Source of the DNA: Symbiodinium natans
Taxonomy: Eukaryota > Sar > Dinophyceae > Suessiales > Symbiodiniaceae
NCBI GenBank assembly: GCA_905221605.1
Contig: CAJNDS010002553.1
Location: 49,553 to 113,552, forward strand
Direction: 5' to 3'
Length of the DNA stretch: 64,000 nt
Of this stretch, positions 9,739 to 20,423 are shown in pieces. Position 1 is the first letter of the stretch, and every line of letters starts with the position of its first letter. The notes beneath the pieces are model-generated. The model was not told where the DNA came from, did not search any database, and was given only the letters and a program-made list of their open reading frames with translations. Made by a program: the position numbers and the translations under genes.

Positions 9739-10522
9739 CTACAGCTCATCCTCACAGTGGGTCTTGATTGTGACATCTGAAGTCGCGTAAGTGACGCACG
9801 TCAGGCAAAAGCCGTCAGCCATCTGGTCGTCGTCCAGGAAGGCCTGGTCACTCTGGTCGATTTCGCCCGACAGGACCTTGCCGGCGCAGCTGGAGCAAGA
9901 GCCAGCGCGGCAGGAGTAAGGCAGCTCGATTCCGTCCTCCTCAGCCTGATCCAGGATGTACACGTCTTCCGGACACTCGATGGTCGAGGTGCCATCCGGC
10001 GTCTCCAAAGTCACCTTGATCTGATGACGCTGGATCTTGCAACTCCCGGAATCTTCAGCATTAGCAAAAAATAGCCAAAACAACTCACGATCTTCAAACA
10101 TGTAAAGGGTGAAAGGTGAGAGCCCCTCTGCCAGGGCTTGAACTCTTGTCTACTGCGCTGCTATGAACAAAAGGCCGTGCCCACTAGTGACGAACGCGAC
10201 CAGTGACCTAGTGAAATAATGAACATGAATGCAAGATCGAATGACACTAGAGTAGTTGGAGTGTTAGAGAACAAAACTGCCACGATTTCAGCACGGTCAC
10301 CTTGAAGTGTGCCGGGACTCCTGGGCGTGCTGGCACGGTGCTCACGATGGCCGGGACTTGTCCTGCGGCGAGAGCACCACCCGACAGCGCCTGGCAGCCC
10401 ATGTGGACGCTCTGCTGCGGCGCCACGAAAGTCGGCGGGCTCGCTGCCCAGAAGCTGCGCAGCACGGCGGCGCAGCAGGCAGCGGCCACGAGCACGGGCA
10501 GGGTGCGGCTCTGGGAAACCAT
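9739..10522 (-). CDS. petF: Plant-type [2Fe-2S] ferredoxin precursor, plastid (copy 1)
   Basis: Ferredoxin carries electrons from photosystem I to FNR and other plastid acceptors. Exon 1 is 10301-10522 (74 codons, ATG at 10520-10522); exon 2 is 9739-10014 (91 codons plus stop). The 165-aa precursor starts with a signal-like segment ([14 protein letters not shown]) followed by TFVAP, a Phe-led motif typical of dinoflagellate plastid presequences. The mature part begins near [11 protein letters not shown]. The cluster ligands are seen as CRAGSCSSC (C-x4-C-x2-C) plus a later C in CLTC. The intron (10015-10300) is GT-AG and bounded by the 10-nt direct repeat TCAAGGTGAC. Copy 1 alone has Val at residue 2 and QMADG in exon 2. 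Confidence 0.93.
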
Positions 10523-10861
10523 TGCGTCCAAAGTCCAAAGTGGCCACTATATCCAAGTGCTGACTTGCGGAGATACTCGCGCCTGCAACGGCGGCAACCA
10601 CTGCAACAACTGCAACGACTGCAAGGGCTGGACTGAGATTGACAGAGCCGCTTCCTCCTAGCACACACAACCACGTCAGAGTAGCGGGACGCTGGCAGCT
10701 TCTTCCAACAACTCACGGGCGAGAAGGTCTTGCCGGCTCTTGGCCACAGGCCAGCTTGTGAAACTTCTCGACAGCGCCAACTATCGACTAGCTACCGGTA
10801 GAACAGATAGGAGAAGCGGCACTGATGCCAGAAAATGTTGAAACCTCGATTCTACACGCCT

Positions 10862-11645
10862 CTACAGCTCATCCTCACAGTGGGTCTTGATTGTGACATC
10901 TGAAGTCGCGTAAGTGACGCACGTCAGGCAAAAGCCGTCGCTCATCTGGTCGTCGTCCAGGAAGGCCTGGTCACTCTGGTCGATTTCGCCCGACAGGACC
11001 TTGCCGGCGCAGCTGGAGCAAGAGCCAGCGCGGCAGGAGTACGGCAGCTCGATTCCGTCCTCCTCAGCCTGATCCAGGATGTACACGTCTTCCGGACACT
11101 CGATGGTCGAGGTGCCATCCGGCGTCTCCAAAGTCACCTTGAACTGATGACGCTGGATCTTGCAACTCCCGGAATCTTCAGCATTAGCAAAAAATAGCCA
11201 AAACAACTCACGATCTTCAAACATGTAAAGGGTGAAAGGTGAGAGCCCCTCTGCCAGGGCTTGAACTCTTGTCTACTGCGCTGCTATGAACAAGAGGCCG
11301 TGCCCACTAGTGACGAACGCGACCAGTGACCTAGTGAAATAATGAACATGAATGCAAGATCGAATGACACTAGAGTAGTTGGAGTGTTAGAGAACAAAGG
11401 TGCCACGATTTCAGCACGGTCACCTTGAAGTGTGCCGGGACTCCTGGGCGTGCTGGCACGGTGCTCACGATGGCCGGGACTTGTCCTGCGGCGAGAGCAC
11501 CGCCCGACAGCGCCTGGCAGCCCATGTGGACGCTCTGCTGCGGCGCCACGAAAGTCGGCGGGCTCGCTGCCCAGAAGCTGCGCAGCACGGCGGCGCAGCA
11601 GGCAGCGGCCACGAGCACGGGCAGGGTGCGGCTCTGGGAAGCCAT
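10862..11645 (-). CDS. petF: Plastid ferredoxin precursor (copy 2)
   Basis: Exon 1 is 11424-11645; exon 2 is 10862-11137. It has MASQ at the N-terminus and QMSDG in exon 2. The acceptor side reads TTCAAG, so the direct repeat at the intron ends grows to 11 nt here. The intron is 286 nt. Confidence 0.93.
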
Positions 11646-11984
11646 CGCGTCCAAAGTCCAAAGTGGCCACTATATCCAAGTGCTGACTTGCGGAGACACT
11701 CGCGCCTGCAACGGCGGCAACCACTGCAACGACTGCAACGACTGCAAGTGCTGGACTGAGATTGACAGAGCCGCTTCCTCTTAGCACACACAACCACGTC
11801 AGAGTAGCGGGACGCTGGCAGCTTCTTCCAACAACTCACGGGCGAGAAGGTCTTGCCGGCTCTTGGCCACAGGCCAGCTTGTGAAACTTCTCGACAGCGC
11901 CAACTATCGACTAGCTACCGGTAGAACAGATAGGAGAAGCGGCACTGATGCCAGAAAATGTTGCAACCTCGATTCTACACGCCT

Positions 11985-12772
11985 CTACAGCTCATCCTCA
12001 CAGTGGGTCTTGATTGTGACATCTGAAGTCGCGTAAGTGACGCACGTCAGGCAAAAGCCGTCGCTCATCTGGTCGTCGTCCAGGAAGGCCTGGTCACTCT
12101 GGTCGATGTCGCCCGACAGGACCTTGCCGGCGCAGCTGGAGCAAGAGCCAGCGCGGCAGGAGTACGGCAGCTCGATTCCGTCCTCCTCAGCCTGATCCAG
12201 GATGTACACGTCTTCCGGACACTCGATGGTCGAGGTGCCATCCGGCGTCTCCAAAGTCACCTTGATCTGATGATGCTGGATCTTGCAACTCCCGGAATCT
12301 TCAGCATTAGCACAAAATAGCCAAAACAACTCACGATCTTCAAACATGTAAAGGGTGAAAGGTGAGAGCCCCTCTGCCAGGGCTTGAACTCTTGTCTACT
12401 GCGCTGCTATGAACAAAAGGCCGTGCCCACTAGTGACGAACGCGTAATACCAGTGACCTAGTGAAATAATGAACATGGCTGCAAGATCGAATGACACTAG
12501 AATAGTTGGAGTGTTAGAGAACAAAATTGCCACGATTTCAGCACGGTCACCTTGAAGTGTGCCGGGACTCCTGGGCGTGCTGGCACGGTGCTCACGATGG
12601 CCGGGACTTGTCCTGCGGCGAGAGCACCGCCCGACAGCGCCTGGCAGCCCATGTGGACGCTCTGCTGCGGCGCCACGAAAGTCGGCGGGCTCGCTGCCCA
12701 GAAGCTGCGCAGCACGGCGGCGCAGCAGGCAGCGGCCACGAGCACGGGCAGGGTGCGGCTCTGGGAAGCCAT
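11985..12772 (-). CDS. petF: Plastid ferredoxin precursor (copy 3)
   Basis: Exon 1 is 12551-12772; exon 2 is 11985-12260. The only non-synonymous mark is GDIDQ for GEIDQ just after the third cluster cysteine; this is conservative. The intron is 290 nt. Confidence 0.93.
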
Positions 12773-13132
12773 TGCGTCCAAAGTCCAAAGTGGCCACTAT
12801 ATCCAAGTGCTGACTTGCGGAGACACTCGCGCCTGCAACGGCGGCAACCACTGCAACGACTGCAACGACTGCAAGTGCTGGACTGAGATTGACAGAGCCG
12901 CTTCCTCCTAGCACACACAACCACGTCAGAGGAGCATGGCCTATGGTACTGGCTAAGGGACGCTGGCAGCTTTTTCCAACAATTCACGGGCGAGAAGGTC
13001 TTGCCGGCTCTTGGCCACAGGCCAGCTTGTGAAACTTCTCGACAGCGCCAACTATCGACTAGCTACCGGTAGAACAGATAGGAGAAGCGGCACTGATGCC
13101 AGAAAATGTTGAAACCTCGATTCTACACGCCT

Positions 13133-13920
13133 CTACAGCTCATCCTCACAGTGGGTCTTGATTGTGACATCTGAAGTCGCGTAAGTGACGCACGTCAGGC
13201 AAAAGCCGTCGCTCATCTGGTCGTCGTCCAGGAAGGCCTGGTCACTCTGGTCGATTTCGCCCGACAGGACCTTGCCGGCGCAGCTGGAGCAAGAGCCAGC
13301 GCGGCAGGAGTAAGGCAGCTCGATTCCGTCCTCCTCAGCCTGATCCAGGATGTACACGTCTTCCGGACACTCGATGGTCGAGGTGCCATCCGGCGTCTCC
13401 AAAGTCACCTTGATCTGATGACGCTGGATCTTGCAACTCCCGGAATCTTCAGCATTAGCAAAAAATAGCCAAAACAACTCACGATCTTCAAACATGTAAA
13501 GGGTGAAAGGTGAGAGCCCCTCTGCCAGGGCTTGAACTCTTGTCTGCTGCGCTGCTATGAACAAAAGGCCGCGCCCACTAGTGACGAACGCGTAATACCA
13601 GTGACCTAGTGAAATAATGAACATGGCTGCAAGATCGTATCACACTGGAGCAGTTGGAGTGTTAGAGAACAAAGGTGCCACGATTTCCGCACGGTCACCT
13701 TGAAGTGTGCCGGGACTCCTGGGCGTGCTGGCACGGTGCTCACGATGGCCGGGACTTGTCCTGCGGCGAGAGCACCGCCCGACAGCGCCTGGCAGCCCAT
13801 GTGGACGCTCTGCTGCGGCGCCACGAAAGTCGGCGGGCTCGCTGCCCAGAAGCTGCGCAGCACGGCGGCGCAGCAGGCAGCGGCCACGAGCACGGGCAGG
13901 GTGCGGCTCTGGGAAGCCAT
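13133..13920 (-). CDS. petF: Plastid ferredoxin precursor (copy 4)
   Basis: Exon 1 is 13699-13920; exon 2 is 13133-13408. Mature sequence is the same type as copy 2. The intron (290 nt) happens to be open in frame with exon 2, but the exon 1 splice gives the conserved presequence. Confidence 0.93.
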
Positions 13921-14212
13921 CGCGTCCAAAGTCCAAAGTGGCCACTATATCCAAGTGCTGACTTGCGGAGACACTCGCGCCTGCAACGGCGGCAACCACT
14001 GCAACGACTGCAACGACTGCAAGTGCTGGACTGAGATTGACAGAGCCGCTTCCTCCTAGCACACACAACCACGTCAGAGGAGCATGGCCTATGGTACTGG
14101 CTAAGGGACGCTGGCAGCTTTTTCCAACAACTCACGGGCGAGAAGGTCTTGCCGGCTCTTGGCCACAGGCCAGCTTGTGAACAACATGTTGAAACCTCGT
14201 TTCTACACGGCT

Positions 14213-15010
14213 CTACAGCTCATCCTCACAGTTGGTCCTGATTGTAACATCTGACGTCGGGTAAGTGACGCATGTCAGGCAAAAGCCGTCATCCATCTGG
14301 TCGTCGTCCAGGAAGGCCTGGTCACTCTGGTCGATTTTGCCCGACACGACCTTGCCGGTGCAGCTGGAGCAAGAGCCAGCGCGGCAGGAGTAAGGCAGCT
14401 CGATTCCGTCCTCCTCAGCCTGATCCAGGATGTACACGTCTTCCGGACACTCGATGACCGAGGTGCCATCCGGCGTCTCCAAAGTCACCTTGATCTGATG
14501 ACCCTGCATCTTGCAACTCGCGGAATCTTTTAGGACTAGCCAAAACAACTCACGATCTTCAAACATGTAAAGGGTGAAAGGAGAGGGCGCGCCTCTGCCA
14601 GGGCTTTAACCCTTGTCTACTGCGCTGCTTTTAACAAAGGCCGTGCCCATTAGTGACGAAGGAAAAGCGCACGCATTATAAGCAAAGCCCGTGCCTGAGT
14701 GAAACGACCAACATGAGTGCAAGATCGTATCACACTGGAGCAGTTGGAGTGTTAGAGAACAAAGGTGCCACGATTTCCGCACGGTCACCTTGAAGTGTGC
14801 CGGGACTCCTGGGCGTGCTGGCACGGTGCTCACGATGGCCGGGACTTGTCCTGCGGCGAGAGCACCGCCCGACAGCGCCTGGCAGCCCATGTGGACGCTC
14901 TGCTGCGGCGCCACGAAAGTCGGCGAGCTCGCTGCCCAGAAGCTGCGCAGCACGGCGGCGCAGCAGGCAGCGGCCACGAGCACGGGCAGGGTGCGGCTCT
15001 GGGAAGCCAT
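14213..15010 (-). CDS. petF: Plastid ferredoxin precursor, divergent subtype (copy 5)
   Basis: Exon 1 is 14789-15010; exon 2 is 14213-14488. First of three adjacent copies (5-7) of a second protein type: TSVIEC for [18 protein letters not shown] for [22 protein letters not shown] for YATSD, and RTNCEDEL for KTHCEDEL at the C-terminus. All cluster cysteines are kept. The net charge change around the cluster (Glu to Lys) could alter partner preference (inference). The 3' spacer is shortened. Exon 1 has SSPT for SPPT. Confidence 0.93.
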
Positions 15011-15311
15011 TGCGTCCAAAGTCCAAAGTGGCCACTATATCCAAGTGCTGACTTGCGGAGACACTCGCGCCTGCAACGGCGGCAACCACTGCAACGACTG
15101 CAACGACTGCAACGACTGCAAGTGCTGGACTGAGATTGACAGAGCCGATTCCTCCTAGCACACACAACCACGTCAGAGGAGCATGGCCTATGGTACTGGC
15201 TAAGGGACGCTGGCAGCTTTTTCCAACAATTCACGGGCGAGAAGGTCTTGCCGGCTCTTGGCCACAGGCCAGCTTGTGAACAACATGTTGAAACCTCGTT
15301 TCTACACGGCT

Positions 15312-16105
15312 CTACAGCTCATCCTCACAGTTGGTCCTGATTGTAACATCTGACGTCGGGTAAGTGACGCATGTCAGGCAAAAGCCGTCATCCATCTGGT
15401 CGTCGTCCAGGAAGGCCTGGTCACTCTGGTCGATTTTGCCCGACACGACCTTGCCGGTGCAGCTGGAGCAAGAGCCAGCGCGGCAGGAGTAAGGCAGCTC
15501 GATTCCGTCCTCCTCAGCCTGATCCAGGATGTACACGTCTTCCGGACACTCGATGACCGAGGTGCCATCCGGCGTCTCCAAAGTCACCTTGATCTGATGA
15601 CCCTGCATCTTGCAACTCGCGGAATCTTTTAGGACTAGCCAAAACAACTCACGATCTTCAAACATGTAAAGGGTGAAAGGAGAGGGCGCGCCTCTGCCAG
15701 GGCTTTAACCCTTGTCTACTGCGCTGCTTTTAACAAAGGCCGTGCCCATTAGTGACGAAGGAAAAGCGCATTATAAGCAAAGCCCGTGCCTGAGTGAAAC
15801 GACCAACATGAGTGCAAGATCGTATCACACTGGAGCAGTTGGAGTGTTAGAGAACAAAGGTGCCACGATTTCCGCACGGTCACCTTGAAGTGTGCCGGGA
15901 CTCCTGGGCGTGCTGGCACGGTGCTCACGATGGCCGGGACTTGTCCTGCGGCGAGAGCACCGCCCGACAGCGCCTGGCAGCCCATGTGGACGCTCTGCTG
16001 CGGCGCCACGAAAGTCGGCGAGCTCGCTGCCCAGAAGCTGCGCAGCACGGCGGCGCAGCAGGCAGCGGCCACGAGCACGGGCAGGGTGCGGCTCTGGGAA
16101 GCCAT
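15312..16105 (-). CDS. petF: Plastid ferredoxin precursor, divergent subtype (copy 6)
   Basis: Exon 1 is 15884-16105; exon 2 is 15312-15587. Protein identical in type to copy 5. The intron is 296 nt against 300 nt in copy 5, from a 4-bp deletion in an ACGC motif. The spacer lost one G upstream of the start, which does not affect the coding frame. Confidence 0.93.
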
Positions 16106-16405
16106 TGCGTCCAAAGTCCAAAGTGGCCACTATATCCAAGTGCTGACTTGCGGAGACACTCGCGCCTGCAACGGCGGCAACCACTGCAACGACTGCAACG
16201 ACTGCAACGACTGCAAGTGCTGACTGAGATTGACAGAGCCGATTCCTCCTAGCACACACAACCACGTCAGAGGAGCATGGCCTATGGTACTGGCTAAGGG
16301 ACGCTGGCAGCTTTTTCCAACAATTCACGGGCGAGAAGGTCTTGCCGGCTCTTGGCCACAGGCCAGCTTGTGAACAACATGTTGAAACCTCGTTTCTACA
16401 CGGCT

Positions 16406-17199
16406 CTACAGCTCATCCTCACAGTTGGTCCTGATTGTAACATCTGACGTCGGGTAAGTGACGCATGTCAGGCAAAAGCCGTCATCCATCTGGTCGTCGT
16501 CCAGGAAGGCCTGGTCACTCTGGTCGATTTTGCCCGACACGACCTTGCCGGTGCAGCTGGAGCAAGAGCCAGCGCGGCAGGAGTAAGGCAGCTCGATTCC
16601 GTCCTCCTCAGCCTGATCCAGGATGTACACGTCTTCCGGACACTCGATGACCGAGGTGCCATCCGGCGTCTCCAAAGTCACCTTGATCTGATGACCCTGG
16701 ATCTTGCAACTCGCGGAATCTTTTAGGACTAGCCAAAACAACTCACGATCTTCAAACATGTAAAGGGTGAAAGGAGAGGGCGCGCCTCTGCCAGGGCTTT
16801 AACCCTTGTCTACTGCGCTGCTTTTAACAAAGGCCGTGCCCATTAGTGACGAAGGAAAAGCGCATTATAAGCAAAGCCCGTGCCTGAGTGAAACGACCAA
16901 CATGAGTGCAAGATCGTATCACACTGGAGCAGTTGGAGTGTTAGAGAACAAAGGTGCCACGATTTCAGCACGGTCACCTTGAAGTGTGCCGGGACTCCTG
17001 GGCGTGCTGGCACGGTGCTCACGATGGCCGGGACTTGTCCTGCGGCGAGAGCACCGCCCGACAGCGCCTGGCAGCCCATGTGGACGCTCTGCTGCGGCGC
17101 CACGAAAGTCGGCGGGCTCGCTGCCCAGAAGCTGCGCAGCACGGCGGCGCAGCAGGCAGCGGCCACGAGCACGGGCAGGGTGCGGCTCTGGGAAGCCAT
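16406..17199 (-). CDS. petF: Plastid ferredoxin precursor, divergent subtype (copy 7)
   Basis: Exon 1 is 16978-17199; exon 2 is 16406-16681. Exon 2 is the divergent subtype, but exon 1 carries SPPT as in the common type. The unit is therefore a mosaic, which suggests exchange between units. Confidence 0.93.
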
Positions 17200-17559
17200 T
17201 GCGTCCAAAGTCCAAAGTGGCCACTATATCCAAGTGCTGACTTGCGGAGACACTCGCGCCTGCAACGGCGGCAACCACTTCAACGACTGCAACGACTGCA
17301 AGTGCTGGACTGAGATTGACAGAGCCGCTTCCTCTTAGCACACACAACCACGTCAGAGGAGCATGGCCTATGGTACTGGCTAAGGGACGCTGGCAGCTTT
17401 TTCCAACAACTCACGGGCGAGAAGGTCTTGCCGGCTCTTGGCCACAGGCCAGCTTGTGAAACCTCTCGACGGCACCAACTATCGACTAGCTACCGGTAGA
17501 ACAGATAGGAGAAGCGGCACTGATGCCAGAAAATGTTGAAACCTCGATTCTACACGGCT

Positions 17560-18351
17560 CTACAGCTCATCCTCACAATGGGTCTTGATGGTAACATCTG
17601 AAGTCGCGTAAGTGACGCACGTCAGGCAAAAGCCGTCGCTCATCTGGTCATCGTCCAGGAAGGCCTGGTCACTCTGGTCGATTTCACCCGACAGGACCTT
17701 GCCGGCGCAGCTGGAGCAAGAGCCAGCGCGGCAGGAGTAAGGCAGCTCGATTCCGTCCTCCTCAGCCTGATCCAGGATGTACACGTCTTCCGGACACTCG
17801 ATGGTCGAGGTGCCATCCGGCGTCTCCAAAGTCACCTTGATCTGATGACCCTGGATCTTTCAACTCGCGGAATCTTTAGGACTAGCCAAAACAACTCACG
17901 ATCCCTTCAAGGATATAAGGGTGAAAGGAGAGGGCGCCCCTGCCAGGGCTTTAACCCTTGTCTACTGCGCTGCTTTTAACAAAGGCCGTGCCCGTTAGTG
18001 ACGAAGGAAAAGCGCATTATAAGCAAAGCCCGTGCCTGAGTGAAACGACCAACATGAGTGCAAGATCGTATCACACTGGAGCAGTTGGAGTGTTAGAGAA
18101 CAAAGGTGCCACGATTTCAGCACGGTCACCTTGAAGTGTGCCGGGACTCCTGGGCGTGCTGGCACGGTGCTCACGATGGCCGGGACTTGTCCTGCGGCGA
18201 GAGCACCGCCCGACAGCGCCTGGCAGCCCATGTGGACGCTCTGCTGCGGCGCCACGAAAGTCGGCGAGCTCGCTGCCCAGAAGCTGCGCAGCACGGCGGC
18301 GCAGCAGGCAGCGGCCACGAGCACGGGCAGGGTGCGGCTCTGGGAAGCCAT
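17560..18351 (-). CDS. petF: Plastid ferredoxin precursor (copy 8)
   Basis: Exon 1 is 18130-18351; exon 2 is 17560-17835. The mature protein is the common type. The intron (294 nt) has lost the conserved in-frame reading seen in other copies through small indels at about 17860-17910, so that reading is not coding. It ends in the usual AG before GTGAC. Confidence 0.93.
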
Positions 18352-18711
18352 TGCGTCCAAAGTCCAAAGTGGCCACTATATCCAAGTGCTGACTTGCGGA
18401 GACACTCGCGCCTGCAACGGCGGCAACCACTGCAACGACTGCAACGACTGCAAGTGCTGGACTGAGATTGACAGAGCCGCTTCCTCTTAGCACACACAAC
18501 CACGTCAGAGGAGCATGGCCTATGGTACTGGCTAAGGGACGCTGGCAGCTTTTTCCAACAACTCGCGGGCGAGAAGGTCTTGCCGGCTCTTGGCCACAGG
18601 CCAGCTTGTGAAACCTCTCGACGGCACCAACTATCGACTAGCTACCGGTAGAACAGATAGGAGAAGCGGCACTGATGCCAGAAAATGTTGAAACCTCGAT
18701 TCTACACGGCT

Positions 18712-19503
18712 CTACAGCTCATCCTCACAATGGGTCTTGATGGTGACATCTGAAGTCGCGTAAGTGACGCACGTCAGGCAAAAGCCGTCGCTCATCTGGT
18801 CATCGTCCAGGAAGGCCTGGTCACTCTGGTCGATTTCACCCGACAGGACCTTGCCGGCGCAGCTGGAGCAAGAGCCAGCGCGGCAGGAGTAAGGCAGCTC
18901 GATTCCGTCCTCCTCAGCCTGATCCAGGATGTACACGTCTTCCGGACACTCGATGGTCGAGGTGCCATCCGGCGTCTCCAAAGTCACCTTGATCTGATGA
19001 CCCTGGATCTTGCAACTCGCGGAATCTTTTAGGACTAGCCAAAACAACTCACGATCTTCAAACATGTAAAGGGTGAAAGGTGAGGGCGCCTCTGCCAGGG
19101 CTTGAACTCTTGTCTACTGCGCTGCTTTTAACAAAGGCCGTGCCCATTAGTGACGAAGGAAAAGCGCATTATAAGCAAAGCCCGTGCCTGAGTGAAACGA
19201 CCAACATGAGTGCAAGATCGTATCACACTGGAGCAGTTGGAGTGTTAGAGAACAAAGGTGCCACAATTTCAGCACGGTCACCTTGAAGTGTGCCGGGACT
19301 CCTGGGCGTGCTGGCACGGTGCTCACGATGGCCGGGACTTGTCCTGCGGCGAGAGCACCGCCCGACAGCGCCTGGCAGCCCATGTGGACGCTCTGCTGTG
19401 GCGCCACGAAAGTCGGCGGGCTCGCTGCCCAGAAGCTGCGCAGCACGGCGGCGCAGCAGGCAGCGGCCACGAGCACGGGCAGGGTGCGGCTCTGGGAAGC
19501 CAT
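18712..19503 (-). CDS. petF: Plastid ferredoxin precursor (copy 9, first in transcription order)
   Basis: Exon 1 is 19282-19503; exon 2 is 18712-18987. Common mature type. Its upstream spacer is truncated: after about 19577 it runs into unrelated sequence, so it lacks the full inter-unit region that precedes the other eight copies. Confidence 0.93.
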
Positions 19504-19836
19504 TGCGTCCAAAGTCCAAAGTGGCCACTATATCCAAGTGCTGACTTGCGGAGACACTCGCGCCTGCAACGACTGCACGTCGGGCATGTGCCACCCATAT
19601 CAATACCGTGGAGGCCTAAAAAAATCCCGAGCTCCAAGCCCTAAACAGTACTCAGACTCTGACCCCATTAATGAGGTCTTCGGGCGTAGGATTTCGGGTC
19701 CTGGGCTTTGGGTTTTTTTTTCGGCTACAAATTCTCAGAGCACTTGAAGCTGACTTTATGTTCAGAGCAACAAATGCGAACATGATTTCAGAAGATAATC
19801 TCCTCCCCCTAATATCAAACCCTTCCCTACCCCGCT

Positions 19837-19918
19837 TAAACCCTAAACCCCAAACCCTAAACCCTAAACCCTAAACCCCAAACCCTAAACCCTAAACCCC
19901 AAACCCTAAACCCTAAAC
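19837..19918 (-). repeat. Telomeric higher-order repeat, 21-bp period
   Basis: On the plus strand two CCCTAAA units alternate with one CCCCAAA unit, giving a 21-bp period repeated about three times. The same period occurs at 21180-21290. Confidence 0.88.
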
Positions 19919-19929
19919 AGCGAGGCGCG

Positions 19930-20245
19930 TGCTCCGGCTTCAATGCAGCAATCATGTCTTGCGACGCGGTGTGGGCAGTGTGCCAGCCGAGAACTGGACC
20001 CACGTCCATTCAATGGAACGGGCCTCACAAAACGAATCCTAAAGCCTCTAAACCCTAAACCCGCGACTCTTCTAAAAGTCCTAAACCCTAAGCCCTAAAA
20101 CCCCAACCCTAAAACCCTAAGACCTAAAACCCTAAACCCTAAACCCTAAACCCTAAACCCAGATGCAACGCAGCGCGAAAATCCCGAGGCCGCCTGCCTC
20201 AGGGCAGCCTTCTCGGGCTGTTGGCGGGAGCTGCGGCATGAAAAA
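19930..20245 (-). other. Two further candidate exons downstream of the kinase gene
   Basis: Minus-strand islands at about 20165-20225 (contains PEKAALRQAASGFSRCVAS) and about 19925-20000 (contains SQDMIAALKPEHAPR) are flanked by telomeric arrays like the kinase exons. The first would join in frame to the last assigned kinase exon (20427) through a shared CAG, extending the C-terminus. The alternative is that the in-frame TGA at 20424-20426 ends the kinase. Confidence 0.4.
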
Positions 20246-20274
20246 AAGTGTTAAAACGTGGGAAGGCGGTGAAG

Positions 20275-20400
20275 GGTTTAGGGTTTAGGGTTTAGGGTTT
20301 AGGGTTTAGGGTTTAGGGTTTGGGGTTTAGGGTTTAGGGTTTAGGGTTTAGGGTTTAGGGTTTAGGGTTTAGGGTTTAGGGTTTAGGGTTAGGGTTTAGG
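20275..20400 (+). repeat. TTTAGGG array in intron or 3' flank
   Basis: About 18 TTTAGGG units with one TTTGGGG. A second array at 20530-20610 lies on the other side of the exon at 20427-20516. Confidence 0.93.
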
Positions 20401-20423
20401 GAAGGCAGGGAAAGAAGCGCCCT

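Larger units (their letters stand above)
9566..19578 (-). repeat. Tandem array of nine plastid ferredoxin gene units
   Basis: Nine head-to-tail units of about 1.08-1.15 kb, each with both exons, one intron and a conserved spacer of about 340 nt. Stop-to-stop spacings are 1123, 1123, 1148, 1080, 1099, 1094, 1154 and 1152 bp. The spacer has a variable TGCAACGAC microsatellite (two units in most copies, three in copies 5 and 6). Telomeric sequence is absent inside the array. The right edge breaks off in the spacer at about 19570-19580, so the first-transcribed copy (copy 9) has a different upstream region. High identity between units implies recent amplification or gene conversion, as is known for dinoflagellate tandem genes. 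Confidence 0.97.

Noticed and set aside
10015-10101. Ferredoxin starting inside the intron ([12 protein letters not shown]...)
   Set aside because: Copy 8 breaks this frame, the N-terminus has no targeting features, and exon 1 supplies a conserved presequence with an exact GT-AG splice.
10302-19747. Plus-strand and alternative-frame open frames of 84-154 codons recurring through the ferredoxin array
   Set aside because: They are antisense or shifted readings of ferredoxin exon 1 and its flank, repeated only because the unit is repeated.
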